A stretch of DNA of 58,020 nucleotides, taken from an uncultured Alphaproteobacteria bacterium (lineage in GTDB: Bacteria; Pseudomonadota; Alphaproteobacteria; UBA7985; CAJQQZ01). Shown here piece after piece: positions 1-7,818 of this stretch (positions are counted from its first letter, which is position 1; the number at the start of each line of letters is the position of its first letter). The DNA lies in the NCBI GenBank assembly GCA_905480575.1, contig CAJQQZ010000057.1, positions 1-58,020 of the forward strand, read 5' to 3'. The translations under genes and the position numbers were made by a program. The notes under the pieces are model-generated. The model made no database searches, was not told the origin of the DNA, and saw only the letters and a program-made list of their open reading frames with translations.

Positions 1-64
1 CAGCAAGCAGTCGATAGAGCTTTCGAGTTTACCAAATGACCCAACCCCAACCACGAGAACAACA

Positions 65-460
65 ATGATATCAGCAAGTGAGCTATCAAGCGCCCTAGGA
101 GGCCAGCCTTGTTCAACCACTTTGCGGAAGTGGGCAAAAGATGGCAATGTTCCTGGTGCGGTCGTAACGCAAAGTAAAATATACTTCGATAAAGAATTAG
201 CTATTGAGTGGTTTAAAGCAGGATGCCAGAGCTTAACCTTGTCAGGCGACACGCCAAGGCCAATTGGGAATACAGGATCACTATCGACGGGAAGGACATC
301 CGCCGATCAACTGGAACGCGCAATAAGAAAGACGCGCTCCAGATCGCCGAAAAGAACGTTGACGCCGAGAAAGCCCGAGCAAAGGGCATCCCGCGACTCA
401 CGTTCGAACAGGCGGCGACATGCTTCCTTGAGGAACACATCGCAGGTGACGCAACAATGA
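65..460 (+). CDS. small helix-turn-helix protein, excisionase-like (tail doubtful)
   Basis: The first 50 or so residues look like a small winged-helix or excisionase-type DNA-binding domain: a helix, a turn (TLRKWAKDGNVPG), then a beta-hairpin-like stretch and a closing helix (FDKELAIEWFKAG). Such proteins bind DNA and set the direction of recombination by a neighbouring integrase. From about residue 53 the frame overlaps the integrase gene, and the Arg/Ser/Pro-rich tail looks like an out-of-frame reading of it, so only the N-terminal part is convincing. It could be a true overlapping xis gene, or the N-terminus of a formerly fused HTH-integrase separated by a frame change. No family name can be given with certainty. 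Confidence 0.45.
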   Translation: MISASELSSALGGQPCSTTLRKWAKDGNVPGAVVTQSKIYFDKELAIEWFKAGCQSLTLSGDTPRPIGNTGSLSTGRTSADQLERAIRKTRSRSPKRTLTPRKPEQRASRDSRSNRRRHASLRNTSQVTQQ

Positions 461-1329
461 GGAGATACGCCACATCAATAAGCATGTTGAGACCCTTCTT
501 CACGGGTGTTGACGTACAGGATATTGGCGAGAAGCTAAAGAAGTCTTACGACTGGCGCAAAGCCAGAGGCGTTGTGAACGCGAAAGGCCGAAGAGTTAAA
601 AACATAACCGGATCGGGCATGCGCAACGACTACGATGCGCTATCATCAATGTTCACGTTTCTTAGGCTGGATTACCCATCACTAGAAAACCCTATCCCTG
701 CTTTTCTGGAGAGAATGGGAGACCGCCTCGCCCACGGAAAGCCGCGAAAAAGAATAGTCTCTTTTGAAGAGCAGCAGTTAATCAAAGGCTACTACTTCAG
801 CCCGCCAAGTGGTTCCAGCAAAGCAATAATGCAAAAGATTTGGAACCGTCTCGAATTCTTTATTGAGACTGGATTACGCGATTGCGAGATGTCTTATCTC
901 ATCTGGGAAGATGCCGACCCTATGGCTTTAGATATCTTCGTTGTAGGCAAGGGCAACAGAGAGCGCCGCGTTCCTCTAACTGATAGGGCCATTGAGATAA
1001 TCAAGGCTGAGGCTGAGCACAGCAGCCCAACCGGCTACATATTCCCGTCACCCAATGGCGGACCTATGCCGAGGCTGGGCAAGTCCCTAGAACGGGCATG
1101 TGAGTCAGCCGGAATTGATAAAGTCGTTCCTCATGATCTGCGCAGGACGTGCGGCTGTAGGCTTCTAAGGGGCGAAGTGGTTTTCGACGGAAAGGCTAAG
1201 ACCTTTTCCATGCAAGAAGTAAGCAAGTGGCTGGGTCATTCTTCAATCTCTGTAACAGAAACTCACTACGCTTTTTTGTCAGATGGTGACATCAACCCGC
1301 GCAAAACCCGTACCAAGGCAGCTTGGTAA
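223..1329 (+). CDS. tyrosine recombinase / phage-type integrase
   Basis: Site-specific recombinase that would integrate and excise the mobile element at whose end it lies. The 368-residue protein has an N-terminal DNA-binding part (about 1-170) and a C-terminal catalytic domain with the full active-site set: R219 (ETGLRD), K243 (VGKGNRERR), H304 and R307 (HDLRR), H339 (WLGHSS) and the nucleophile Y349 (THY). The ATG at 223 is the first start after a stop codon in this frame. The gene reads straight toward a tRNA-Cys 3' fragment about 70 bp downstream, the usual arrangement of an integrase beside its attachment site. The upstream HTH reading frame overlaps its start. Family assignment is secure; whether the element is a prophage or an integrative island cannot be told. 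Confidence 0.93.
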   Translation: MPELNLVRRHAKANWEYRITIDGKDIRRSTGTRNKKDALQIAEKNVDAEKARAKGIPRLTFEQAATCFLEEHIAGDATMRRYATSISMLRPFFTGVDVQDIGEKLKKSYDWRKARGVVNAKGRRVKNITGSGMRNDYDALSSMFTFLRLDYPSLENPIPAFLERMGDRLAHGKPRKRIVSFEEQQLIKGYYFSPPSGSSKAIMQKIWNRLEFFIETGLRDCEMSYLIWEDADPMALDIFVVGKGNRERRVPLTDRAIEIIKAEAEHSSPTGYIFPSPNGGPMPRLGKSLERACESAGIDKVVPHDLRRTCGCRLLRGEVVFDGKAKTFSMQEVSKWLGHSSISVTETHYAFLSDGDINPRKTRTKAAW

Positions 1330-1400
1330 TGGCTACTGCAATGAGATTTACCCAACCGAATCAATGGCTTGCTGGTCAAGTTCTTTTCGCTTATACCGTA

Positions 1401-1444
1401 TTGCAAATTCTTGTACGTCGGTTCGATTCCGGCTCGGGCCTCCA
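1401..1444 (+). other. tRNA-Cys 3' half, probable integrase attachment site (att)
   Basis: The stretch reads as the 3' part of tRNA-Cys: anticodon loop TTGCAAA (anticodon GCA), 3' anticodon-stem strand TTCTT, a short variable loop, T-arm GTCGG-TTCGATT-CCGGC, acceptor strand TCGGGCC, discriminator T and an encoded CCA. No 5' half precedes it: there is no GGCCCGA acceptor strand within a tRNA length upstream, and the bases before the loop (ccgta) do not pair with TTCTT. A 3' tRNA fragment next to an integrase gene is the classic att footprint; the intact tRNA-Cys should lie beyond the left edge, at the other end of the element. An antisense reading frame across it is a common annotation artefact. 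Confidence 0.8.
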
Positions 1445-1463
1445 AAACCTCAATAGTTTGTCT

Positions 1464-1940
1464 ATGACAATATCCATTAAAATTGCAGAAAAGCGAGACA
1501 TTGACGCCATCGTCAAACTGAACAGTTTCGTGCAGGCAATCCACTCTGCAAACGTTCCTGAAATATTTCACTCAAGCGTCGATCAGTCAGGGCTTAGAAA
1601 GCTGGTCTCTGAAATCGTCGAAGCAGAGGCGTCCATTGTTTTGTTGGCTATGGAGCGCCGAGAACCCCTTGGGTATCTATGGGGCGAAACCATTGAACGA
1701 AAAGAAGGGCTCTTCTCCAAAGCGAACCGCTTCTTTTATGTCCATCACATCGTTGTCGAACCTGAAGCGAGACGAAAAGGTATTGCTAGCAGCCTATTCA
1801 ACGAATTAGAATCTCACCTTGTTTCCCAGAAAACAGGGAAACTCGTCCTGGACAGTTGGAGTTTTAACGAGGAAGCTCACCGTTTTTTTGAGTCGCTAGA
1901 TTTCAAGGCTCAGACAACCAAATTTAGTAAAGCAGTCTAA
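1464..1940 (+). CDS. GNAT family N-acetyltransferase
   Basis: Predicted acetyl-CoA-dependent N-acyltransferase of 158 residues; substrate unknown. The acetyl-CoA-binding motif A is visible as VEPEARRKGIASSLF, followed by the C-terminal SWSFNEEAHRFFESLDF stretch typical of the fold (helix before the last beta strand, side chain packing on the acyl donor). The start is placed at the ATG at 1464 (MTISIKIAEKRD), because the longer frame runs back through the tRNA-Cys fragment. It is the first gene to the right of the putative attachment site. Its stop overlaps by four bases the stop of a second, convergent GNAT gene. The two proteins are not close copies. Confidence 0.85.
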   Translation: MTISIKIAEKRDIDAIVKLNSFVQAIHSANVPEIFHSSVDQSGLRKLVSEIVEAEASIVLLAMERREPLGYLWGETIERKEGLFSKANRFFYVHHIVVEPEARRKGIASSLFNELESHLVSQKTGKLVLDSWSFNEEAHRFFESLDFKAQTTKFSKAV

Positions 1941-2368
1941 CGACTAAGAATATGGCTGTAAGGTTGGTTTGTTACTGCTTCAAAACCAATTGCCTCCCAA
2001 AACAGTGGTGCCACACTTGTCCCGGCGTTCACAACTATGTTCCGATCGTCACTTTCTAAGCCGAGCAGAATCTCTGACACAAGCAGCGTCGCCACTGACT
2101 TTCGCCTGAATTTCGAGCAAATAAAAAAGCGCCTCATCCTTAACAGATCTGGATTGCCAGGCTCCCAAGTGATCCCACCAATGCCTGCTAAGACATCATT
2201 CTCAAAAGCTAGAAGGAGAACTTCGCCATCTCTATCAAAGCGATTTGTTCCGTCTCGCCATTCCTCCAGAAGCCGATCTACAAATCGGTAGCCTTCGGCA
2301 CTAGCCTCTTTAGCGGGCTCATCGAAATTGTCTAATGAGAGCGTCGTTGCCTTTATGAATTCCAACAT
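1937..2368 (-). CDS. GNAT family N-acetyltransferase (second, convergent)
   Basis: About 143 residues. It has GNAT features: the central strand LLAFENDVLAGIGGI, an acetyl-CoA loop in the region MRRFFICSKFRRKSVATLLV, and the C-terminal FWEAIGFEAV motif. The CoA loop is degenerate (RRKSVA rather than the usual R/Q-x-x-G-x-G/A), so binding may be weakened. ATG at 2368 is preferred over the TTG three codons upstream. It ends tail-to-tail with the other GNAT gene, overlapping by four bases. Substrate unknown. Confidence 0.75.
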   Translation of the reverse strand: MLEFIKATTLSLDNFDEPAKEASAEGYRFVDRLLEEWRDGTNRFDRDGEVLLLAFENDVLAGIGGITWEPGNPDLLRMRRFFICSKFRRKSVATLLVSEILLGLESDDRNIVVNAGTSVAPLFWEAIGFEAVTNQPYSHILSR

Positions 2369-2414
2369 ATGTACCAAGGGTTCTGCGGGATTGAGCTTTC
2401 TATTTCATGCATAG

Positions 2415-2771
2415 TCAAATCAATCCGAGCTCTTGTCTCTTTGCCTTTGTGAGTTTCTTAACCACCAGACCATAAGCCGTGCTGATGTAAGCTTGGACAT
2501 CTTCATCGTTCATGGCTTCGGGATCTTGTACTTGGATCCATTTGTAACGCCCTAAGTATGGTGCGGAAATGATGCCCGGTTGTTCGCGCAAAATATCATA
2601 AGCAAGTTCGCTTGCTTTGAAGACGACTTTGTAGTGTTTGTCATCGCCCCAAATGCCACAAAGTGCAAAGACTTTACCGCCAACTTTCCAAACGGAAGCG
2701 CCACCCCACTGGATAACGTTGGTGGTGGATTTAAGCGATCCGCAGAATAGGTTGAACTCTTCCAAAGTCAT
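2415..2771 (-). CDS. MmcQ/YjbR-like (CyaY-like fold) protein
   Basis: Small protein of about 118 residues in the YjbR/MmcQ family, judged from MTLEEFNLFCGSL at the start, the central WKVGGKVFALCGIWGDD strand pair, KASELAYDILREQPGI and the aromatic PYLGRYKWIQV segment. Family members are small DNA-binding-like or CyaY-like fold proteins of uncertain role. The start at 2771 is chosen because it begins at the conserved MTLEEF; the longer frame overlaps the end of the upstream gene. It lies directly downstream of the enolase-superfamily gene on the same strand, so the two may be co-transcribed. Confidence 0.7.
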   Translation of the reverse strand: MTLEEFNLFCGSLKSTTNVIQWGGASVWKVGGKVFALCGIWGDDKHYKVVFKASELAYDILREQPGIISAPYLGRYKWIQVQDPEAMNDEDVQAYISTAYGLVVKKLTKAKRQELGLI

Positions 2772-2785
2772 AAAAGCACTCCTTA

Positions 2786-3910
2786 TCAATTGCCATACGT
2801 AGCAATTGGCTCGCCTAAGAGAGCAAGGTCTGGCTCAACACCTAAACCCGGCAAACCAGGAGCCACGATACCGCCGTCGAAAATGGGAGCATCAATCTTC
2901 GCAGTCGAGGCCGAAACCATGGATCTAACGTCCAAAACACAATTGAGATATTGTGAAGGCACCGTTTGGCCGAGGTGTAAAATAGCTGCCAATGCGATCT
3001 CCGACCCAACAGTATCTTGAACAGACATCGTCATTCCTGCTGCCAGACACAAATCCCTTTGCCGCCTGCCTCTGGTCAGCCCGCCTCCTTTTGAGATTTT
3101 GAGGCCAATGCCATCTGCGATATCGCCGGCGATGATATGTGCGATGGTATCATCGTCTGTCGCCAACTCATCCATAATGATGGGCACATTGGTCCGCCGT
3201 CTCAGCGATTGGCATTCTCTAAGTGTTCTGCATGGGGCCTCCAGCACGATATCAGTTTCATCGGGAAGGAGACGGAGCAATCTCAACGCGTGTTCAACTG
3301 TCAAACCGCCATTGGCATCGACCAGAAAGAACTCACCTGGTTGACGATCTGCGAGACAGGCACGGATCTTCTCAGCATCCAACGATGGGCCTCCGTCACG
3401 TTCAGCGGTCCCTACTTTTAAAGAGTGCCCCATGAAGCCCTGAGCTCGATGTGCCGCCACCCGACGTCGCATATCCTCTGGATCACCACCGTGAATGGAT
3501 GAGATCACAGGCATACGCTGATTAGTGCTGCCACCAAGAAGATCACAAACAGGCATGCCAACTGATTTTCCAAAGAGATCCCAGCAGGCAACATCAATGG
3601 CCGTTTTCGCGTGCAAGTGACCAACCAGCGTTTCATCCATAGCTTGATTGATGCGATCAACATGACGAGAGTCCATGCCAATTAGTTGCCCCGCCATCTC
3701 CTCGATGCCAGCTCGAACCCCTCTCGCGTGTGCGGCTACATAGGTTGATCCAAAAGGCGTACTTTCTCCCCATCCCTCAATCCCATCGTCACTGGTCACA
3801 CGAACGAACGTCGCATCGAAGGAAGTGTAGGTTCTGCCACCAGACAAATGATAAACACCACCAGAAAAGGGCAAGTCGTATTGAAAGACATCGATGCGTT
3901 TGATTTTCAT
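2786..3910 (-). CDS. enolase-superfamily enzyme, likely cis-3-hydroxy-L-proline dehydratase or related epimerase
   Basis: A 374-residue member of the mandelate racemase/muconate-lactonising group. The N-terminal capping domain covers about 1-120; the barrel carries K165 (GHSLKVG), metal ligands D198 (VDANGG), E224 (LEAPC) and D247 (MDELA), and the opposing lysine K271 (GLKISKGGG). The GHSLKVG and LEAPCRTLRE stretches resemble enzymes that dehydrate cis-3-hydroxy-L-proline, but related family members epimerise hydroxyproline betaine or dipeptides, so the substrate is inferred. The start is the ATG at 3910 (MKIKRIDVF). It is divergent from the MDR oxidoreductase, with about 60 bp between starts. 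An aldehyde dehydrogenase of ketoglutarate-semialdehyde type lies far away at 24365. Confidence 0.8.
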   Translation of the reverse strand: MKIKRIDVFQYDLPFSGGVYHLSGGRTYTSFDATFVRVTSDDGIEGWGESTPFGSTYVAAHARGVRAGIEEMAGQLIGMDSRHVDRINQAMDETLVGHLHAKTAIDVACWDLFGKSVGMPVCDLLGGSTNQRMPVISSIHGGDPEDMRRRVAAHRAQGFMGHSLKVGTAERDGGPSLDAEKIRACLADRQPGEFFLVDANGGLTVEHALRLLRLLPDETDIVLEAPCRTLRECQSLRRRTNVPIIMDELATDDDTIAHIIAGDIADGIGLKISKGGGLTRGRRQRDLCLAAGMTMSVQDTVGSEIALAAILHLGQTVPSQYLNCVLDVRSMVSASTAKIDAPIFDGGIVAPGLPGLGVEPDLALLGEPIATYGN

Positions 3911-3970
3911 TGACAGCTCGTTGCTCTTGTTTTCTTTGCCAAACCAGTAACATCTCTAGGATTGAAATCA

Positions 3971-5068
3971 ATGACTAACATACCAACCAAAATGTCCGCT
4001 GTTTTACTGACCGGACACGGTGGCCTCGACAAGCTCGTTTTCAGTGAAGATGTCGACGTCCCCCAGGCTGGCCCTGGAGAGGTTTTGATTAACGTAACGG
4101 GTGCCGGTGTTAACAATACCGATATCAACACACGCATTGGCTGGTATTCAAAGTCTGTTAAAGACGATACAGCTGCTGGAGCAGCAGATGGGCTAGACGA
4201 AGTCGATGACGATGACGCCAGTTGGTCTGGCGAGGCCCTACAATTCCCTCGCATCCAGGGTGCTGATGCTTGTGGGTATATCGTTGCCGTCGGTGATGGG
4301 GTTTCTCCAGGCCGAATTGGCGAACGGGTTATTGTCCGCACCATGATGGAAGACAAGAAGGCAGGTAAGCCCTTCTATTGTTGGACAAGAGGCTCTGAAT
4401 GCGACGGTGGGTTTGCACAGTTCATGTCCGCCCCTCATGATGAGACATTCGCTGTTAACTGTGACTGGTCTGACGCAGAATTAGCCTCCTTACCCTGTGC
4501 ATACTCAACGTCAGAGAATATGCTCCACCGAGCTCACGTTGGCGCAGAAAGAGTTTTAATCACTGGAGCCTCCGGTGGTGTGGGGTCGGCCACCATCCAA
4601 TTGGCCAAGCGTCGTGGTGCTTATGTCATTGCTCAATCTTCAGTGGCTAAATTTGACGATGTCAAAGCAGCGGGGGCAGACCAAGTTGTTGACCGTAATG
4701 CTGACTTGGTTGCTGAATTGGGCGCAGACTCCATTGACGTTGTCGTTGATCTGGTTGCCGGTCCTAAGTGGCCAGAGCTGCTTGACGTCCTTCGCCGCGG
4801 TGGTCGCTATGCCGTTGCTGGCGCTATCGCTGGACCTCTTGTTGAACTTGATGTTCGCACTTTGTATCTGAAGGACCTCACATTCTTTGGGTGTACTTAC
4901 CAGGAACGCGTCGTGTTTGAAAATCTTGTGTCCTATGTGGATCGCGGAGAAATCAAGCCAATGGTTTCAAAAACCTATCCGTTGTCTGATATTCACGAAG
5001 CGCAAGAAGATTTCATTGCCAAGAAATTCACAGGCAAATTGGTTCTCATCCCACCGGCGGTTAACTAG
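3971..5068 (+). CDS. MDR-family NAD(P)-dependent alcohol dehydrogenase / quinone oxidoreductase-like
   Basis: Medium-chain dehydrogenase/reductase of about 365 residues. The N-terminal GroES-like domain contains GPGEVLINVTGAGVNNTD, and the Rossmann domain contains GASGGVGSATIQLAKRRGA. The usual catalytic-zinc ligand pattern is not evident: the region before QGADACGYI has an acidic insertion (DEVDDDDASW) where many relatives are shorter. It therefore more likely belongs to a zinc-independent quinone-oxidoreductase-type branch. The ATG at 3971 is preferred to a TTG nine bases upstream. The 3' end overlaps the convergent mobA-like gene by eight bases. Substrate not predictable. Confidence 0.78.
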   Translation: MTNIPTKMSAVLLTGHGGLDKLVFSEDVDVPQAGPGEVLINVTGAGVNNTDINTRIGWYSKSVKDDTAAGAADGLDEVDDDDASWSGEALQFPRIQGADACGYIVAVGDGVSPGRIGERVIVRTMMEDKKAGKPFYCWTRGSECDGGFAQFMSAPHDETFAVNCDWSDAELASLPCAYSTSENMLHRAHVGAERVLITGASGGVGSATIQLAKRRGAYVIAQSSVAKFDDVKAAGADQVVDRNADLVAELGADSIDVVVDLVAGPKWPELLDVLRRGGRYAVAGAIAGPLVELDVRTLYLKDLTFFGCTYQERVVFENLVSYVDRGEIKPMVSKTYPLSDIHEAQEDFIAKKFTGKLVLIPPAVN

Positions 5069-5660
5069 TCTTATCCGATGCAAATGAAGCTGGGTCATCA
5101 AAATCTCTGATGACCCCTTCATCGCTGACCTCGACTTCAATCACATGTCCCTCGAACTTCTTGAGCAACGGTTTTGCGCCGATGTCGTCATTCAGTTCAC
5201 TGAAGTGACAGCGGTAACCGTTTGACCAAAGTACAGGATTACCGCGCCTACCCCCAAAGGTTGGCACAACAATTGACGAACCACCAGGCTCTATAGCATC
5301 GAGTAACTGTTGTATTGTTTCTTTGGAAATCAATGGCATATCACCGAGGCAAACAAGAAAAGCGTCAATCTCCCCCGACAGCGTCGAGACGGCAACTTTT
5401 AGAGACGACGCCATGCCAGAGCCATAGTCTGAATTATAAACTGCACGGACACTTGGGGAATCGGCCAACACGTGAGCAACTTTTTCAGCATCATGCCCCA
5501 AAACAGCAACAATATCAGCAGCTTCCAAATTCGAGACGGTCCTAGCAACATGTCCAATCAGCGGAGCGCCGCGAAAGGTCTTAGTAAGCTTGTTTTCCTC
5601 GCCCATCCTCTTCGATTGGCCAGCAGCCAGGATAATGACACCGAGGCGAATTTTGCTCAT
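5061..5660 (-). CDS. MobA-like nucleotidyltransferase (molybdenum-cofactor cytidylyltransferase type)
   Basis: A 199-residue NTP transferase with the signature LAAGQSKRMGEENKL near the N-terminus, LGDMPLI in the middle and GRRGNPVLW after it. This pattern fits MocA/MobA-like enzymes that attach CMP (or GMP) to molybdopterin. Xanthine-oxidase-family enzymes use the cytosine dinucleotide cofactor, so a MocA-type role supplying the neighbouring CoxL is the natural reading. Its start overlaps the xdhC-like stop (ATGA), making it the last gene of the cox operon. Specificity for CTP rather than GTP cannot be settled by eye. Confidence 0.85.
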   Translation of the reverse strand: MSKIRLGVIILAAGQSKRMGEENKLTKTFRGAPLIGHVARTVSNLEAADIVAVLGHDAEKVAHVLADSPSVRAVYNSDYGSGMASSLKVAVSTLSGEIDAFLVCLGDMPLISKETIQQLLDAIEPGGSSIVVPTFGGRRGNPVLWSNGYRCHFSELNDDIGAKPLLKKFEGHVIEVEVSDEGVIRDFDDPASFASDKTS

Positions 5661-6595
5661 TCACGTCCTCTAAACGTAGCAATGATCTCCGCCAAAACAG
5701 AAACCGCTATTTCTTGCGGTCCCATGGCACCGATATCTAACCCAATGGGTGCAGAGATCTTTCCGATTTCTTCCTCGGTCAGCCCCTCCTCCATAAGTCG
5801 TTCGACCCTTTTGGCATGGCTTCTGTTGCTACCTAGAGCACCGATGTAGCCTGCTTCAGATTTGACCGCCGCGATCAATGCTGGATCATCAAGTTTAATA
5901 TCATGAGAAAGAGCCACTATGGCAGTCTTTGAGTTCGGCTTCAGTTCCTCAATGACTTCATCTGGCCATCGTCGGTGAATAGAAATGTTAGGAAACCGTT
6001 CCTCGGTTACATAAGAATCTCGTGGATCAATCAACTCAACATTCCAGCTAAACTCCTTAACCATCGGGATCAGAGCCTGAGAAATATGTACTCCGCCTAC
6101 TATTATGAGCCGTGGTTCGGGCTCAAACAACTGAAGAAAGGTATCGCCTTGCTTCTGACTCTTTAGGCGGTCCAACGTTTCAACAGCTTCGATCGATTGC
6201 TCACCGCTGGCAAGAGATTTCTTTAGAACAAATGATTGATTTTCTGCCTGCCCAATTTTAATAGCGTCAGAGAGATTCCGATCATTCCAGGCTTCAATGA
6301 AGACCTCCAGCTCGCCACCGCATGCCAACCCGACTTGCCAGGCCTGGTCATTGGTGATGCCGTAATTTCTCAAGCGTGGTTTACCAGTCTTCATCGCGTC
6401 CAGAGCTTCAAAAACTACATCGCCATCGACGCAACCGCCAGAAACCGAACCTTCGAAATTTCCCTTGTCATCGATAATCATGATGGCGCCAACTTGGCGA
6501 GGTGCAGATCCCCAGTTCGCTGTCACAGTCGCGATCGCACAGCCTCGACCTTCGTCCATCCAAGAGAATAGCTTTTGCCAAACGGCTTGTTCCAT
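5657..6595 (-). CDS. XdhC/CoxF-family molybdenum-enzyme maturation protein
   Basis: A 312-residue protein with both halves of the family. The N-terminal XdhC/CoxI domain has VTANWGSAPRQVGA, SVSGGCVDGDVVFEA and GLACGGELEVFIEAW; the C-terminal Rossmann-like XdhC_C domain starts at RLIIVGGVHISQAL and ends with LGSNRSHAKR and APIGLDIGAMGPQEIAVS. Family members bind molybdenum cofactor and help insert its sulfurated form into xanthine dehydrogenase or CO-dehydrogenase-type apoenzymes. The gene sits between coxE (11-bp gap) and the mobA-like gene (ATGA overlap), so coupled translation is likely. Confidence 0.92.
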   Translation of the reverse strand: MEQAVWQKLFSWMDEGRGCAIATVTANWGSAPRQVGAIMIIDDKGNFEGSVSGGCVDGDVVFEALDAMKTGKPRLRNYGITNDQAWQVGLACGGELEVFIEAWNDRNLSDAIKIGQAENQSFVLKKSLASGEQSIEAVETLDRLKSQKQGDTFLQLFEPEPRLIIVGGVHISQALIPMVKEFSWNVELIDPRDSYVTEERFPNISIHRRWPDEVIEELKPNSKTAIVALSHDIKLDDPALIAAVKSEAGYIGALGSNRSHAKRVERLMEEGLTEEEIGKISAPIGLDIGAMGPQEIAVSVLAEIIATFRGRE

Positions 6596-6606
6596 TTCGA
6601 TTTGCC

Positions 6607-7806
6607 TTATCTGAAAGGGTTGCTTTGTTGATGTTTAGCATTGCCGAGAGCATCCGCGAATTGTGACAAGCTTTCCAATGAATGAACTGAACGCACCTCG
6701 TCAGCATGGCGAACAATGGCGGCTGCACCTTTGGCTTTCGGTTGGTATCCGCCGTAACGCAGCAATGGATTGAGCCAAATTAACTTACTAGCTGTTCGAC
6801 TGAGACGTTCAGTGGCTTTGCCAACCAACTCGCCACCTTGACGGTCTAATCCATCAGTGACCAAAAGCACCAACGCACCTTGCCCCAACACACGCCGTGC
6901 CCAGTTCTTATTGAAGTCTTCTAGACAATCACCAATTCGCGTACCACCTGACCAATCAGCCACTGAATCACCGACTGCAGCCAGAGCTTCATCAACATCC
7001 TTGTGCTTCAATTGGTGGGTTATGTGGGTCAACCTTGTTCCAAAAACGAATGTCTGAATTCGTTCTTTCTCAATCATCAACCTATGAAAGAAATGAAGCA
7101 ACATACGCGAGTAGCCCGCCATAGATCCAGAGATATCACAGAGCACAACAACTGGCGGCTGCCGCTCTTTTCGTCTTCTCTTTTCCAGTCTTACCAACTC
7201 GCCTCCATAACTCATTGATCGACGCAAGGTTTTGCGAAAGTCTAAATCTCTCCCCTTATTCCCACTTTCAAACCTTCTGGTGTTCAAGGGTGCAATCGGT
7301 AGCTCCATCCGACGAATGATTTGCTTAGCTTCATCAATTTCAGCAACCGACATCATTTCGAAATCCATAGCTTGCAGGATCTCTTTGTCAGAAAAGGTAT
7401 AAGCAGCGTCAAACTCTGTTTCCTCTTCTTTCTGCTCGCTTTTACTCTCGTTCGTGGATTGCAAGGCTTCCGCCAACCGTCGGCTGAGTTCTTTATCTTT
7501 CTGTTTATTAGGGTCCAATTCGCCTTCCAGCTCCGGCAGCATCATTCTAAGCATACGTTCCAATAGCTTGGGGTTGCGCCAAAACAGATGAAAAGCCTGA
7601 TCAAAGAGTTCCTGTTGTTCTTTCTTTTTGATTAAAACGGAATGGAGTGCCCAATAGAAATCATCACGTCGTGCGAAACCGACGGTTTGCGCCACTTGCA
7701 AGGCATCCAACGTTTGTGCAGGCCCAATTGGTATACCAGCGGACCTCAGCGTCTTAACAAAAAGAACCAAGTTCTCAGGAAGCCTGCCACCAAGAGACAT
7801 AATCAA
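6607..7806 (-). CDS. coxE: CoxE-like VWA-domain protein
   Basis: A 399-residue cytosolic protein with a charged linker (about residues 100-135, rich in Lys/Glu) and a C-terminal von Willebrand A domain whose metal-ion site reads D224-I-S226-G-S228 (CDISGSMAGYS), followed by GGTRIG and VTDGLDRQGG. In the cox system of carboxydotrophs, CoxE works with the AAA ATPase CoxD in assembling the copper-sulfur-molybdenum site. The gene follows coxD by 12 bp on the same strand. The name follows from domain content and gene order; in a form II cluster the exact metal chemistry it supports is not known. Confidence 0.9.
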   Translation of the reverse strand: MIMSLGGRLPENLVLFVKTLRSAGIPIGPAQTLDALQVAQTVGFARRDDFYWALHSVLIKKKEQQELFDQAFHLFWRNPKLLERMLRMMLPELEGELDPNKQKDKELSRRLAEALQSTNESKSEQKEEETEFDAAYTFSDKEILQAMDFEMMSVAEIDEAKQIIRRMELPIAPLNTRRFESGNKGRDLDFRKTLRRSMSYGGELVRLEKRRRKERQPPVVVLCDISGSMAGYSRMLLHFFHRLMIEKERIQTFVFGTRLTHITHQLKHKDVDEALAAVGDSVADWSGGTRIGDCLEDFNKNWARRVLGQGALVLLVTDGLDRQGGELVGKATERLSRTASKLIWLNPLLRYGGYQPKAKGAAAIVRHADEVRSVHSLESLSQFADALGNAKHQQSNPFR

Positions 7807-7818
7807 ACTGCCTCGCGG

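Noticed and set aside
1-39. Possible end of an upstream gene (13 codons ending in TGA at 39)
   Set aside because: Too short to recognise; any frame at the window edge would show a similar tail.
1266-1571. 101-codon minus-strand frame with EARAGIEPTY
   Set aside because: This peptide is a typical antisense reading of a tRNA 3' end; it covers the tRNA-Cys fragment and the ends of two real genes.
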